64,000 bases of DNA, from positions 1-64,000 of the forward strand of contig JAFXWC010000038.1 in assembly GCA_017534445.1 (NCBI GenBank), read 5' to 3'. Each line of letters starts with the position of its first letter. The first letter of the stretch is position 1. The position numbers and the translations under genes are program-made. The DNA comes from Treponema sp. Lineage in GTDB: Bacteria; Spirochaetota; Spirochaetia; Treponematales; Treponemataceae. Below, piece by piece: positions 44,641-52,170 of the stretch. The notes beneath the pieces are model-generated. The model did no database searches. It was not told the origin of the DNA and worked only from the letters and a program-made list of their open reading frames with translations.

Positions 44641-44673
44641 TGACAATTAAATTTACCTTTATACTATACATGA

Positions 44674-44760
44674 GGGGGAAAGCCTTCCCCCTGGCCTCAG
44701 CCCAAGGTCTTCGGCACACCCCCCTCTGCGGGCTCAAACGCCGCCCGCAACGCCTGCTAA
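44674..44760 (+). repeat. Hairpin plus CCCCTCTGCGGG repeat, copy 2
   Basis: GGGGGAA-agcc-TTCCCCC (44674-44691), then 44711-44760 with CCCCCCTCTGCGGGC..GCCCGCAACGCC, related to 27558-27606. It lies between the permease promoter and the end of the methyltransferase gene. Confidence 0.6.
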
Positions 44761-44763
44761 AAT

Positions 44764-45414
44764 TTACAACGAAACCCTAAGCGTATGTGTCGCCCCCCAG
44801 CTTTTTACCTCCTCCACAGAAGAAAAACCTGCTTCAAAAAGGGCTTCCGTCTCGTGGGCCACCGTCAGCGGAGTGTCGTAGTGGTAGAATTCACCGTCGG
44901 GAAGGTTCTGCTCCTTCCGCAAGCGCAAAAGCTCCCCGCGCAAAAAAGACTCCTCTTTATCAGAAGAGGCAAAATAGTCAGTAAGAATAAAATACCCCCC
45001 AGGCTTTAGCGCATTCCTAAGCTTTTTATAAAGCGGAAGTTTTTCCTTTTTAGTAAAATGGTGCAGGGATTCAACAGAAAGAGCCGCATCAAAGAGATTC
45101 TCCCCAAACGGCAGCTCAAAGTATGAACCAAGGACAAGCTCAATCTTTCTGTCCGCAAATTTATCCCGCAAAAAATCCAGCATTCCCTTGGCAAGATCAA
45201 TTCCCGTAACCACCGCAGCCGGATTCAGCCTAAAAAACTCCTCCAGCTCAAGCCCGGTACCGCAGCCCAAATCCAAAACCCTTGCCCCGGCATTCCTTGG
45301 CAGACAGGCAGCCGTAAAAGGATAAAATTCCCGCGCAGACTCAATCGTATTCATCTGATGCTCTTCATAGCCATCCAAGCGGGCATTAAAAAAGTCCCCC
45401 ATCTTTTCCAACAT
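44764..45414 (-). CDS. Class I SAM-dependent methyltransferase
   Basis: 216 residues; AAGGAAAG lies 5 nt before the ATG. Motif I VLDLGCGTGLELEEF, the acidic residue in VVTGIDLAKG, then FDAALSVESLHHF and LKPGGYFILTDYF. These are SAM-binding steps of a Rossmann methyltransferase of the UbiE/Tam type. Substrate unknown. The C-terminus ends HTLRVSL. Confidence 0.85.
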   Translation of the reverse strand: MLEKMGDFFNARLDGYEEHQMNTIESAREFYPFTAACLPRNAGARVLDLGCGTGLELEEFFRLNPAAVVTGIDLAKGMLDFLRDKFADRKIELVLGSYFELPFGENLFDAALSVESLHHFTKKEKLPLYKKLRNALKPGGYFILTDYFASSDKEESFLRGELLRLRKEQNLPDGEFYHYDTPLTVAHETEALFEAGFSSVEEVKSWGATHTLRVSL

Positions 45415-45505
45415 TTTTTCTTTCCTTAAAAGTAGCTTTCTTTTGCAAAGTCAGTATAGCAGAAAATTCTTTTCTTAACATTAGAATAATTGTAAAAAAA
45501 AACAC

Positions 45506-45649
45506 GGAAATCAAATTTGGGTTCCACTCCCAGAAAAATCTGTCAGAAACGCCTCAGTTGCGCGTACAAGGTATTAGACTCGCTACGCTCGCCCGCGCAA
45601 AGGGCATTTCTGCCAGATTTTTCTTCCGTTACACCCAAATTTGATTTCC
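45506..45649 (+). repeat. Long-hairpin element C
   Basis: Left arm 45506-45553 pairs with right arm 45602-45649 (GGAAATCAAATTTGGGT.. against ..ACCCAAATTTGATTTCC). An inner stem TTGCGCG/CGCGCAA encloses a loop containing TTAGACTCGCTACGCTCG. Same layout as element B but with different arm bases on both sides. Confidence 0.8.
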
Positions 45650-45763
45650 TGCATTGCTTTCCTAAAAAATAGGTTTTAAAAGTTTATTTCTATGCTTCCC
45701 CCCACACACAAAAGACCGCCGCAAGAAAAATACAAAAAATTGCATAAATATGCACGCTTTTTA

Positions 45764-45792
45764 TTTACAAAGAAATAAAAATACTTTAGTAT
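45764..45792 (+). promoter_or_regulatory. gdhA promoter
   Basis: TTTACA (45764-45769), 17-bp spacer, TAGTAT (45787-45792). The leader is about 40 nt with a small stem, ending in AGAGG 7 nt before the ATG. Confidence 0.6.
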
Positions 45793-45837
45793 ATTGCTAG
45801 CACCTGCGGAGAAGACGCAGGGCTAAGAGGTTATAAT

Positions 45838-47193
45838 ATGGAATACAATATTAAGAACGCTTACTGCAAACGTGTATGGGACGAAATCAGCGCACGCTAT
45901 GCAGATCAAGGACACTTTCTCCAGGCTGCAGGCCTTGTTCTCGAAACAATTTCCCCGGTTGTAGACAAAATGCCGGAACTGGAAAAGAATGCCGTTCTTG
46001 AGCGCTTTGTAGAACCGGAACGCATTATCATGTTCCGTGTTCCGTGGACAGATGATCAGGGAAAGGCTCACGTAAACCGTGGCTTCCGTGTTCAATTCAA
46101 CAGTGCAATCGGACCTTACAAGGGAGGCTTACGCTTTAGCCCGGAAGTTGGTCTTGATGTATTGAAATTCCTCGGATTTGAACAGGTTTTAAAGAATTCC
46201 CTTACAACCCTCCCAATGGGCGGCGGCAAGGGTGGTTCAGACTTTGACGCACACGGAAAGAGCGATGCAGAAGTTATGCGCTTCTGCCAGTCTTTCATGA
46301 CAGAACTTCAGCGCCACATTGGCCCAGACACAGACGTTCCAGCCGGTGACAAGGGTGTTGGCGGACGCGAAGTTGCATATATGTTCGGTCAGTACAAGAG
46401 ACTCCGCAACGAATACACAGGCGTTCTTACTGGAAAGGGCCTCGCATTCGGCGGTTCACTTGCCCGTACAGAAGCTACAGGCTACGGTCTTATCTACTTT
46501 GCAGACTGCATGCTCAAGAAAATCGGAAAGGACTTCAAGGGCAAGACATGCATCGTATCTGGAGACGGAAACGTTGCACAGTACGCAGTAGAAAAGCTTA
46601 CACAGCTTGGCGGAAAGGCAATCACAATGTCTGACTCTTCCGGCTACATTCTTGACGAAGACGGAATCGACGCAGAGAAGCTTGAATTTGTAAAGCAGTT
46701 CCGCGCAGAACACAAGAAGATTGACGAATACGTAAAGAAATATCCAAAGGCAAAGTTCTTCAAGGGAGAAAAGCCTTGGGGCGTAAAGGCAGACCTTGCA
46801 TTCCCATGCGCAACACAGGACGAAATCTATCTTGAAGACGCACAGAAGATGGTTGCAAACGGAGTATGGCTTGTAGCAGAAGGTGCAAACATGCCTACAC
46901 GCGCAGAAGCAATCGAGCACTTCCAGAAGAACAAGGTTATATTCGCACCTGGAAAGGCAGCCAACGCAGGTGGTGTTGCAGTTTCCGGCCTCGAAATGAG
47001 CCAAAACTCAGAACGCCTTAGCTGGAGCTTCGAAGAAGTAGACGCAAAGCTCAAGCAGATTATGACCAACATCCACGACAACGCTTACGAAACAGCCAAG
47101 AAGTACGCCACAGAAGGTGACTACGTAGCTGGTGCAAACATCGCAGGCTTCGTAAAGGTTGCATCTGCAATGGTAGCTCAGGGATTGGTATAA
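45838..47193 (+). CDS. gdhA: NADP-type glutamate dehydrogenase
   Basis: 451 residues, the usual size of the hexameric small-type enzyme. Makes glutamate from 2-oxoglutarate, ammonia and NADPH. Motifs: GPYKGGLRF, GGGKGGSDFD with the catalytic Lys, AGDKGVGGREVAYMFGQYKR, and the dinucleotide loop CIVSGDGNVAQYAVEK (GxGxxA form), then APGKAANAGGVAVSGLEMSQN. It is transcribed alone between its own promoter and a strong terminator. Confidence 0.96.
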   Translation: MEYNIKNAYCKRVWDEISARYADQGHFLQAAGLVLETISPVVDKMPELEKNAVLERFVEPERIIMFRVPWTDDQGKAHVNRGFRVQFNSAIGPYKGGLRFSPEVGLDVLKFLGFEQVLKNSLTTLPMGGGKGGSDFDAHGKSDAEVMRFCQSFMTELQRHIGPDTDVPAGDKGVGGREVAYMFGQYKRLRNEYTGVLTGKGLAFGGSLARTEATGYGLIYFADCMLKKIGKDFKGKTCIVSGDGNVAQYAVEKLTQLGGKAITMSDSSGYILDEDGIDAEKLEFVKQFRAEHKKIDEYVKKYPKAKFFKGEKPWGVKADLAFPCATQDEIYLEDAQKMVANGVWLVAEGANMPTRAEAIEHFQKNKVIFAPGKAANAGGVAVSGLEMSQNSERLSWSFEEVDAKLKQIMTNIHDNAYETAKKYATEGDYVAGANIAGFVKVASAMVAQGLV

Positions 47194-47226
47194 TAACATT
47201 CCCGGCATAGCTTAGCCAATAAAAAA

Positions 47227-47279
47227 CCCCGCTGGCAAAGTGGAGCAAAAGCTTCAACCGCCAGCGGGGGCTTTTTTTT
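47227..47279. terminator. gdhA terminator (bidirectional)
   Basis: CCCCGCTGGC (47227-47236) pairs with GCCAGCGGGG (47260-47269), with AAAAAA before and TTTTTTTT after. It serves gdhA and the convergent gene ending at 47299. Confidence 0.93.
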
Positions 47280-47298
47280 GCAAAAAATCTTCTATGTC

Positions 47299-48195
47299 TT
47301 ATTCCTCTATCTTGTGATTCTGAATGTAGTCAAAGAGATTGTTCATCTGCAAGAGGAAGGAAAGCCTGTCGTTCATCATGATGGAGGCTTCCGTTTCGCG
47401 GCGGACAATTTCGTTTACCTGCATGATGTTGGACTGTTCAACCTCCTTGGAAGAGCGCATGATGTTTTCCTGGTTGGCCTTTATGTCCTGGTACATGGAC
47501 TCGGTGGCATCTGCGTTGTGCATGGAATCGGTTTTAATTTCTTCAAGGGAAGAACTGGAATCTTTCGTAAGGCTTCTTATCTGGTTAAGGAATTCATCGT
47601 ACTGGGCATTGCTCCTTACAACGGTCACAACCCTTCTGTTGAGTTCCTCAATGTGCTGGCCAATGTCAAGCGACGTGGAGCGCGTCTGTTCGGAAAGCTT
47701 CTTAACCTCGTTTGCAATGATTCGGAATCCTGCACCGGCACTACCTGCATGGGCTGCTTCTATAGAGGCGTTAAAGGAAAGCAGGTTGGTCTGGTCAGAA
47801 ATATTCTGGATGTTCTCTACAAAGCCGCGGATTTTTTTGATGAATTCTTCAAGCTCGTTCATCTCGCGGTCCATCTCGTGGCGCTTTTTCTGAATCTCGT
47901 CCATCTTTCTGTTGAGTTCTTCCAGCTGCGAATAGATGCCGTCTATTTTTACAGAACTCTTCTGAATGGATTCAAGGATTTCCTGAGTGGTGTCTCTTAT
48001 CCTAAGGCTTGTATCAGAAAAATCCTGCAAAGCTTCCGACTGCTTTTTGTATATGCCGTCTTCAGAAGTAAGGTTATCCAGATAACTGCGCAAAAATGAA
48101 TTTCCGTCATTCTCGCGGCTAGCCATGTCCATAAGAATTTTTGTTATGTCAAAGCCTGCCTGAACAAGCGTCTGTTTGCTGTATGTCTGTTCCAT
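47299..48195 (-). CDS. Soluble chemoreceptor-like protein
   Basis: 298 residues without a membrane helix. Contains one methyl-accepting signalling domain: the hairpin tip FVENIQNISDQTNLLSFNAS, then IEAAHAGSAGAGFRIIANEVKKLSEQT, matching the kinase-contact tip of chemoreceptors. The flanks are helical. It is much shorter than typical receptors and would act in the cytoplasm. The FIST protein that precedes it in the operon is a likely sensory partner (inference). Ribosome site GGAAG 8 nt upstream. Confidence 0.88.
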   Translation of the reverse strand: MEQTYSKQTLVQAGFDITKILMDMASRENDGNSFLRSYLDNLTSEDGIYKKQSEALQDFSDTSLRIRDTTQEILESIQKSSVKIDGIYSQLEELNRKMDEIQKKRHEMDREMNELEEFIKKIRGFVENIQNISDQTNLLSFNASIEAAHAGSAGAGFRIIANEVKKLSEQTRSTSLDIGQHIEELNRRVVTVVRSNAQYDEFLNQIRSLTKDSSSSLEEIKTDSMHNADATESMYQDIKANQENIMRSSKEVEQSNIMQVNEIVRRETEASIMMNDRLSFLLQMNNLFDYIQNHKIEE

Positions 48196-48218
48196 GATTC
48201 ACTTCCTTATTAATGCCC

Positions 48219-49358
48219 TTACGCTTCTATTACGATTGCAAGCAGTGTCTGGTTAAAGTTAAGGCGGTCCATCTGCTCACCGTAGCTGGAAAATCCGCAG
48301 AATACCGGGAAATATTTTTTCCACACCGCTGCAACCTGTGTGGTCAAATGCTTCTGCTCAAAGCCTATTGTGCGGAGGATGCAGTTTACAAGCAGAACGC
48401 AGCCCGGCCTGAAAATTTCTTTTGCAAAAGAAGCGCAAGTTTCGTCGGCAATTTTAATCGGGTCAAGCGGATTCATAAGTTCAACTTCGGAATTGGGAAG
48501 GACACGGCAGTACATACCGATTGAACCGTCCGGATTGAAATTTGCTATGGAAGAAATAAATACGTCTTCTCCGTAAGCACGCCCCATTGGATGCTGCAAA
48601 GCCGCATTCTGTGCCTCTGCTTCCGTAATGCCCAAAGTCTTTGCATACATCTTTCTTGGACTTTGACCGTTGATTGTTTTTATTGTACGAGACTCTATGT
48701 CCACATCGGAAAGGCGCATCCTCTTTCCTGAAGGGGCAAAAATATTTTCCCTTTTTATGATAAAGCGCTTCTTGGTCTTAAAGAAAAGGACCGCAGCCCC
48801 ACGAGAAACAACCTCGCCATTGTAGCTTACGTAAGTCTGTTTGAATTCAAGGTCATCGCCTGCGGAACCGCCTGCAATTATAAAGTCTTTGTCTCCGATG
48901 ACTGCATTCAAAAGCGCCATTGTGGATTCTTCCGCATTACAAAGGCCGTTTATAAAGGTTAGCGCAAAGGCATCATGGTTTGCACCGTTCTGGCCAAGGG
49001 TGATTCCTACCTTTTTTGCAGCCTCTGCAATCTTTGATTTATTTACGATTGGAAATTTGTCCGTGTCGTCAAAGATTACGCCGGAAACCATTGTAACATT
49101 GTCTGTGAGGGTTGTAACGACAAGTGATTTTTTTGAAAAGCCCTCTGAGCTTATTTCGCCAGACGTGCTTGTTCCAAGAACCTGGCTCTTTGGAAAATGC
49201 TCGCGAATGCGTTTTGCAAGTTCAGGAAAATTGTAGCAGGCACTTGCAAAAAAAATAACTGCCGTGCATAAATCCGGGCTTCTCTTAAGCTGTCCAAAAA
49301 CATCTTTTAGGGCCAAATCCATATCCTGGTTGGACGAAAAAGCAACTTCTTGAACCAT
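48219..49358 (-). CDS. FIST sensor-domain protein
   Basis: 379 residues from the ATG at 49358, which has GGAGG 6 nt upstream (an ATG at 49370 would include that ribosome site). Residues about 1-225 are FIST_N (AVIFFASACYNFPELAKRIRE, LGTSTSGEISSEGFS, FALTFINGLCNAEESTMALLNA, IIAGGSAGDD) and 235-375 FIST_C (ALQHPMGRAYGEDVFISSI, CRVLPNSEVELMNPLDPI, GFSSYGEQM). FIST is a soluble sensor of small metabolites, often linked to chemotaxis or cyclases. The next gene codes for a chemoreceptor-like tip 23 nt further on. Confidence 0.88.
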   Translation of the reverse strand: MVQEVAFSSNQDMDLALKDVFGQLKRSPDLCTAVIFFASACYNFPELAKRIREHFPKSQVLGTSTSGEISSEGFSKKSLVVTTLTDNVTMVSGVIFDDTDKFPIVNKSKIAEAAKKVGITLGQNGANHDAFALTFINGLCNAEESTMALLNAVIGDKDFIIAGGSAGDDLEFKQTYVSYNGEVVSRGAAVLFFKTKKRFIIKRENIFAPSGKRMRLSDVDIESRTIKTINGQSPRKMYAKTLGITEAEAQNAALQHPMGRAYGEDVFISSIANFNPDGSIGMYCRVLPNSEVELMNPLDPIKIADETCASFAKEIFRPGCVLLVNCILRTIGFEQKHLTTQVAAVWKKYFPVFCGFSSYGEQMDRLNFNQTLLAIVIEA

Positions 49359-49432
49359 AACGACCTCCATAAAACTTTGCTGCCTTACATAAGGAACAAA
49401 GAAGGTTATTTGTATTTTGCTAATGACTTTTA

Positions 49433-49460
49433 TTATCGTACAAAAAAGAAACTTTTCTTA
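49433..49460 (-). promoter_or_regulatory. Candidate sigma-28 promoter of FIST operon
   Basis: On the minus strand: TAAG (49457-49460), 16-bp spacer, TACGATAA (49433-49440). Compared with TAAA-N15-GCCGATAA this is a weaker fit than the fliS site. Confidence 0.3.
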
Positions 49461-49511
49461 ATCAGGTCTTAAAGATGGGAGGGAATGGCGCATTTCTGAA
49501 TCTAATCCTCA

Positions 49512-49633
49512 GAAAAACAGAGCCTAGCCCCGATTGGAAGGGGCCGAAGGCGACCGGCACGAAGTGACGGGCCGCGCACCGCAAGGTGGGCAAGCCCTGC
49601 AAAGCGGGTAAAACTTGCATCCCTGCAAGTTTT
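49512..49633 (+). repeat. Repeat L relative and hairpin
   Basis: CCTAGCCCCGATTGGAAGGG followed by several short stems (GGCACGAAGTG region), then at 49610-49633 a perfect 10-bp stem with a 4-nt loop. The first part is akin to 58065-58195. Confidence 0.55.
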
Positions 49634-49762
49634 CTGGCGAAAACTTGCCAGCTCTTTTTGCAAAGAAACGACGCGCCATCCGTGTCGCTCCTTTTTTGCA
49701 ATTCAGGGTAAAAGTTGCAGGCAGTACAACCAGCAAGTTGCTCCAAAGAAAGAATGCAAAGC

Positions 49763-50713
49763 TTAACCTGCAATGTTCATTCTTCCAGCGTCAGAAGAAA
49801 GGTTCTGGGCTGCATAGCTGTAGACAATTTTTGCAACATCAAAGATAGGTTTCTTTGTGTTCAAGCCCATGCTGCGTGCAAAGTCGGAAGAAGCCTTTGT
49901 TGCCTTTGGATTCCAGAGAGTTGCACTTTCAAGGTTTACAAAGTCTGCCTGTTCAGAAGAAGCAATGCCTTCGATGTGCCTGTTCATTTCTGCAATAAGG
50001 GCATCGTTCTTTGGATTGTCAAGCGAAACCAAGGCAAGGCTGCACTTCTTGTTGGCCATGCGGATTGTTGAAATAAGGGAAAGATAAAGGTTGTCAAATT
50101 CCTTTGGATTGGTCTTGAACAAATCTTTGTCTTCTTCGCCAAGGTGAAGGATGATTCCTTCAGAGTCAAGCTGAGACATGTACTTCTTAAAGTATTCCTT
50201 TGCGTTCTTAAGCGAAAGGGCAAAGGTGCTTGAGTTTACAAGACCAACTTCCAGTTCGTATTCGTCATTGATTGCCTTTGCAGAAATTTCCTTGTCGTAA
50301 GTGCCGCCAAGAAGGGCGATGTTTGCAGCCCTGGATGCAGCCTCTTTCTTTGCGTCATCAGCAAAAATAATCTGCTCCTCGTGAGCGTAAACAACCTTAT
50401 TCTCTTTTTTAGTGTTAACAGAACCCATAAATGCCTCCTCGCGCTTTTTGTCCAGCGCACGATTCCTAAAGTAAACCAAAACATTCGTCAGTACGATTAC
50501 AAGGTTCAAGAAGTAAACTGCAAGAACGTAGTTGTACTGGTGATTGTTGAGCTTTGCCAAGATACCGGCAACGTAACCCGTTATGATAAGAAAGATAAAT
50601 GCAAGGCTAGTGCTTTTTGCGGTACGTGCCCTATATGCCTTTACCACATTGATTGGCCATGAAAAGCCAAAACAAATCAACATTCCTGATTCCAAAAGAT
50701 TAGCTAAGTTCAT
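49763..50713 (-). CDS. PQ-loop (SemiSWEET-like) membrane domain fused to SGNH-like domain
   Basis: 316 residues from the ATG at 50713 (AGGGG upstream). Residues 1-88 contain three helices (SGMLICFGFSWPINVVKAY, SLAFIFLIITGYVAGILAKL, YVLAVYFLNLVIVLTNVLVYF), with the second following TAKSTS: this is a PQ-loop/SemiSWEET-like half-transporter. After a charged linker, residues about 125-316 (FALSLKNAKEYFKKYMSQLD, EGIILHLGEEDKDLF, IRMANKKCSLALVSLDNP, ESATLWNPKATKASSDFARS) read like an SGNH-hydrolase fold lacking the GDS catalytic serine. I do not recognise the whole protein; the fusion is unusual. Confidence 0.7.
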   Translation of the reverse strand: MNLANLLESGMLICFGFSWPINVVKAYRARTAKSTSLAFIFLIITGYVAGILAKLNNHQYNYVLAVYFLNLVIVLTNVLVYFRNRALDKKREEAFMGSVNTKKENKVVYAHEEQIIFADDAKKEAASRAANIALLGGTYDKEISAKAINDEYELEVGLVNSSTFALSLKNAKEYFKKYMSQLDSEGIILHLGEEDKDLFKTNPKEFDNLYLSLISTIRMANKKCSLALVSLDNPKNDALIAEMNRHIEGIASSEQADFVNLESATLWNPKATKASSDFARSMGLNTKKPIFDVAKIVYSYAAQNLSSDAGRMNIAG

Positions 50714-50916
50714 CTTAAAACCCCTATATTTATAAATCTTTATTTTGCCGCTCTTTCTAAGTGACAATTGCATAATACCCCAATGCAAAAAAGCATTCAA
50801 TTTTTTGAAAGTTAAAAAATGAAAAAGTAAGCCAAGATTTTTTTTACTTTCTAAAGTGCCATTTTTTTTACTTTCTAAACTATCCCATCCCGCTCTTTTA
50901 TGGTATAGTCAATAAT
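50714..50916. promoter_or_regulatory. Divergent regulatory region with repeats
   Basis: A 19-bp exact direct repeat (A-T8-ACTTTCTAAA) at 50837-50855 and 50861-50879 (24-bp step), plus inverted relatives GAAAGT.AAAAAAT nearby (about 50808-50830). They lie between the minus-strand fusion gene and the plus-strand kinase, suitable as binding sites for the 52171 regulator. Confidence 0.55.
50904..50909 (+). promoter_or_regulatory. Extended -10 of CitA-like kinase (leaderless)
   Basis: TGGTATAGT, ending 7 nt before the ATG at 50917. No ribosome site. The same TTATGGTATA sequence precedes the hybrid kinase gene. Confidence 0.5.
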
Positions 50917-52155
50917 ATGGAAAACAAAGGAAACCTTAACCTTCTTAGAAAAGAAATAACATCCACCCAAGTTGCCCTCATCATTCTTATAACTATTTTT
51001 CTGAGCGCAGGTGGAATGATCATCAACATTAACTCCAACAACAAGTCCTTCAACCAGAATTTGCAGAACACCTCGGAGCTAATCACAAGGCTTTACGGCT
51101 TTACAAGAAACATGACCCAGACGCAGCTTTGCGTATACATGGATGATGTAGTATCATCCCTTTCGGACGTGGACATTTTTTCCATAGTAGACAAGAACAA
51201 CACCCGCATCTACCACACCCACCACCAGCTTATAAACACCCAATACGACGGAGACCACCCTGACTTTTCCATAAAACGCTCCGACTACTTTACAGAAGAC
51301 AGCACAGGCCCGTCTGGTCCGCAAAGGCGCACCTACTCTGCGGTCTATGATGAAGACGGAAACTACCAGGGCTTTATAATGACAATCAGGCTAAAGACAT
51401 CCATGCGGTCGGTAACAATAAGGACCGTACTTCTCTTCTTGGGCGTAACCCTCGTTGCCATTCTAATAGAACTTGCTGTCTGCGCAACCATTTCAAAAAA
51501 GATAAAAAAAGAATTCCTTCGCTTTACGGAAGACTTTGAGGGAACGAAATTCCTTGTTGATTCAATGAGGGCAAACAACCACGACTTTACAAACAAGCTG
51601 CACGTAATACTGGGACTAATACAAATTGGCGAATACGAAAAAGCCCAAAACTACATCCAGAACATTTCCATAATTCAAAGGGAAACCGTAACCTTCGTAA
51701 TGCACAACATAGAAAACCCGTCGCTTGCGGCATTGCTAATAGGAAAGATTGCCCGCGCAAGTGAATGCAACGTAAAGTTCAGCCTAAAGGAAAATACAAG
51801 CTACAAGGAAAAGGACATAGACATACCGTCGGAAGCCCTGGTAACAATTACCGGTAACCTAATAGACAACGCACTTGACGCAATGAACAGAAGCCACAAG
51901 GAATGCAAGGAACTTTCCATAGGCATCTATTCAAAACCGGGAGACCTGCTTATAATTGTTCAGGATTCGGGCCCTGGTATTCCAAAAGACATAAGGGAAA
52001 CAATTTTTGAAAAAGGCTTTTCCACTAAGGGCAAGGGACGAGGACTTGGCCTTTACCACACAAAGCAGCTAATCCTAAGCCTTGGCGGAGAAATATTTGT
52101 AGAATCCCAGGTTGGAAAAGGCAGCTGTTTTACGGTAAAATTAACCAGGGATTAA
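50917..52155 (+). CDS. CitA/DcuS-type sensor kinase
   Basis: 412 residues. Helix 1 (about 18-36, VALIILITIFLSAGGMIINI), a periplasmic PAS-like sensor (37-165), helix 2 (about 170-188), then the kinase. The phosphoacceptor region NNHDFTNKLHVILGLIQIGEY and ATP-binding LIDNALDAMNR, DSGPGIP, GRGLGL are typical of the citrate/C4-dicarboxylate (CitA/DcuS) kinases. It senses a small acid outside the inner membrane. The kinase starts without a Shine-Dalgarno sequence after an extended -10, so it may be leaderless. The regulator follows after 15 nt. Confidence 0.92.
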   Translation: MENKGNLNLLRKEITSTQVALIILITIFLSAGGMIININSNNKSFNQNLQNTSELITRLYGFTRNMTQTQLCVYMDDVVSSLSDVDIFSIVDKNNTRIYHTHHQLINTQYDGDHPDFSIKRSDYFTEDSTGPSGPQRRTYSAVYDEDGNYQGFIMTIRLKTSMRSVTIRTVLLFLGVTLVAILIELAVCATISKKIKKEFLRFTEDFEGTKFLVDSMRANNHDFTNKLHVILGLIQIGEYEKAQNYIQNISIIQRETVTFVMHNIENPSLAALLIGKIARASECNVKFSLKENTSYKEKDIDIPSEALVTITGNLIDNALDAMNRSHKECKELSIGIYSKPGDLLIIVQDSGPGIPKDIRETIFEKGFSTKGKGRGLGLYHTKQLILSLGGEIFVESQVGKGSCFTVKLTRD

Positions 52156-52170
52156 ACCAAGGAATTTAGC

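Larger units (their letters stand above)
45415..45837. other. Divergent intergenic region
   Basis: 423 bp. Contains long-hairpin element C (45506-45649) and the gdhA promoter (45764-45792), and in the gdhA leader a CTGCG..CGCAG hairpin near 45813-45829. No other gene seen. Confidence 0.65.
49359..49762. other. Intergenic region with repeats
   Basis: 404 bp between two minus-strand genes. Contains a sigma-28-like site (49433-49460), a repeat L relative (49512-49600) and a perfect hairpin AAAACTTGCA-tccc-TGCAAGTTTT (49610-49633). No supported gene. Confidence 0.65.

Noticed and set aside
49620-49848. Frames in the 49.4-49.8 kb gap on both strands
   Set aside because: Only cross repeats; no family, signal or ribosome site.
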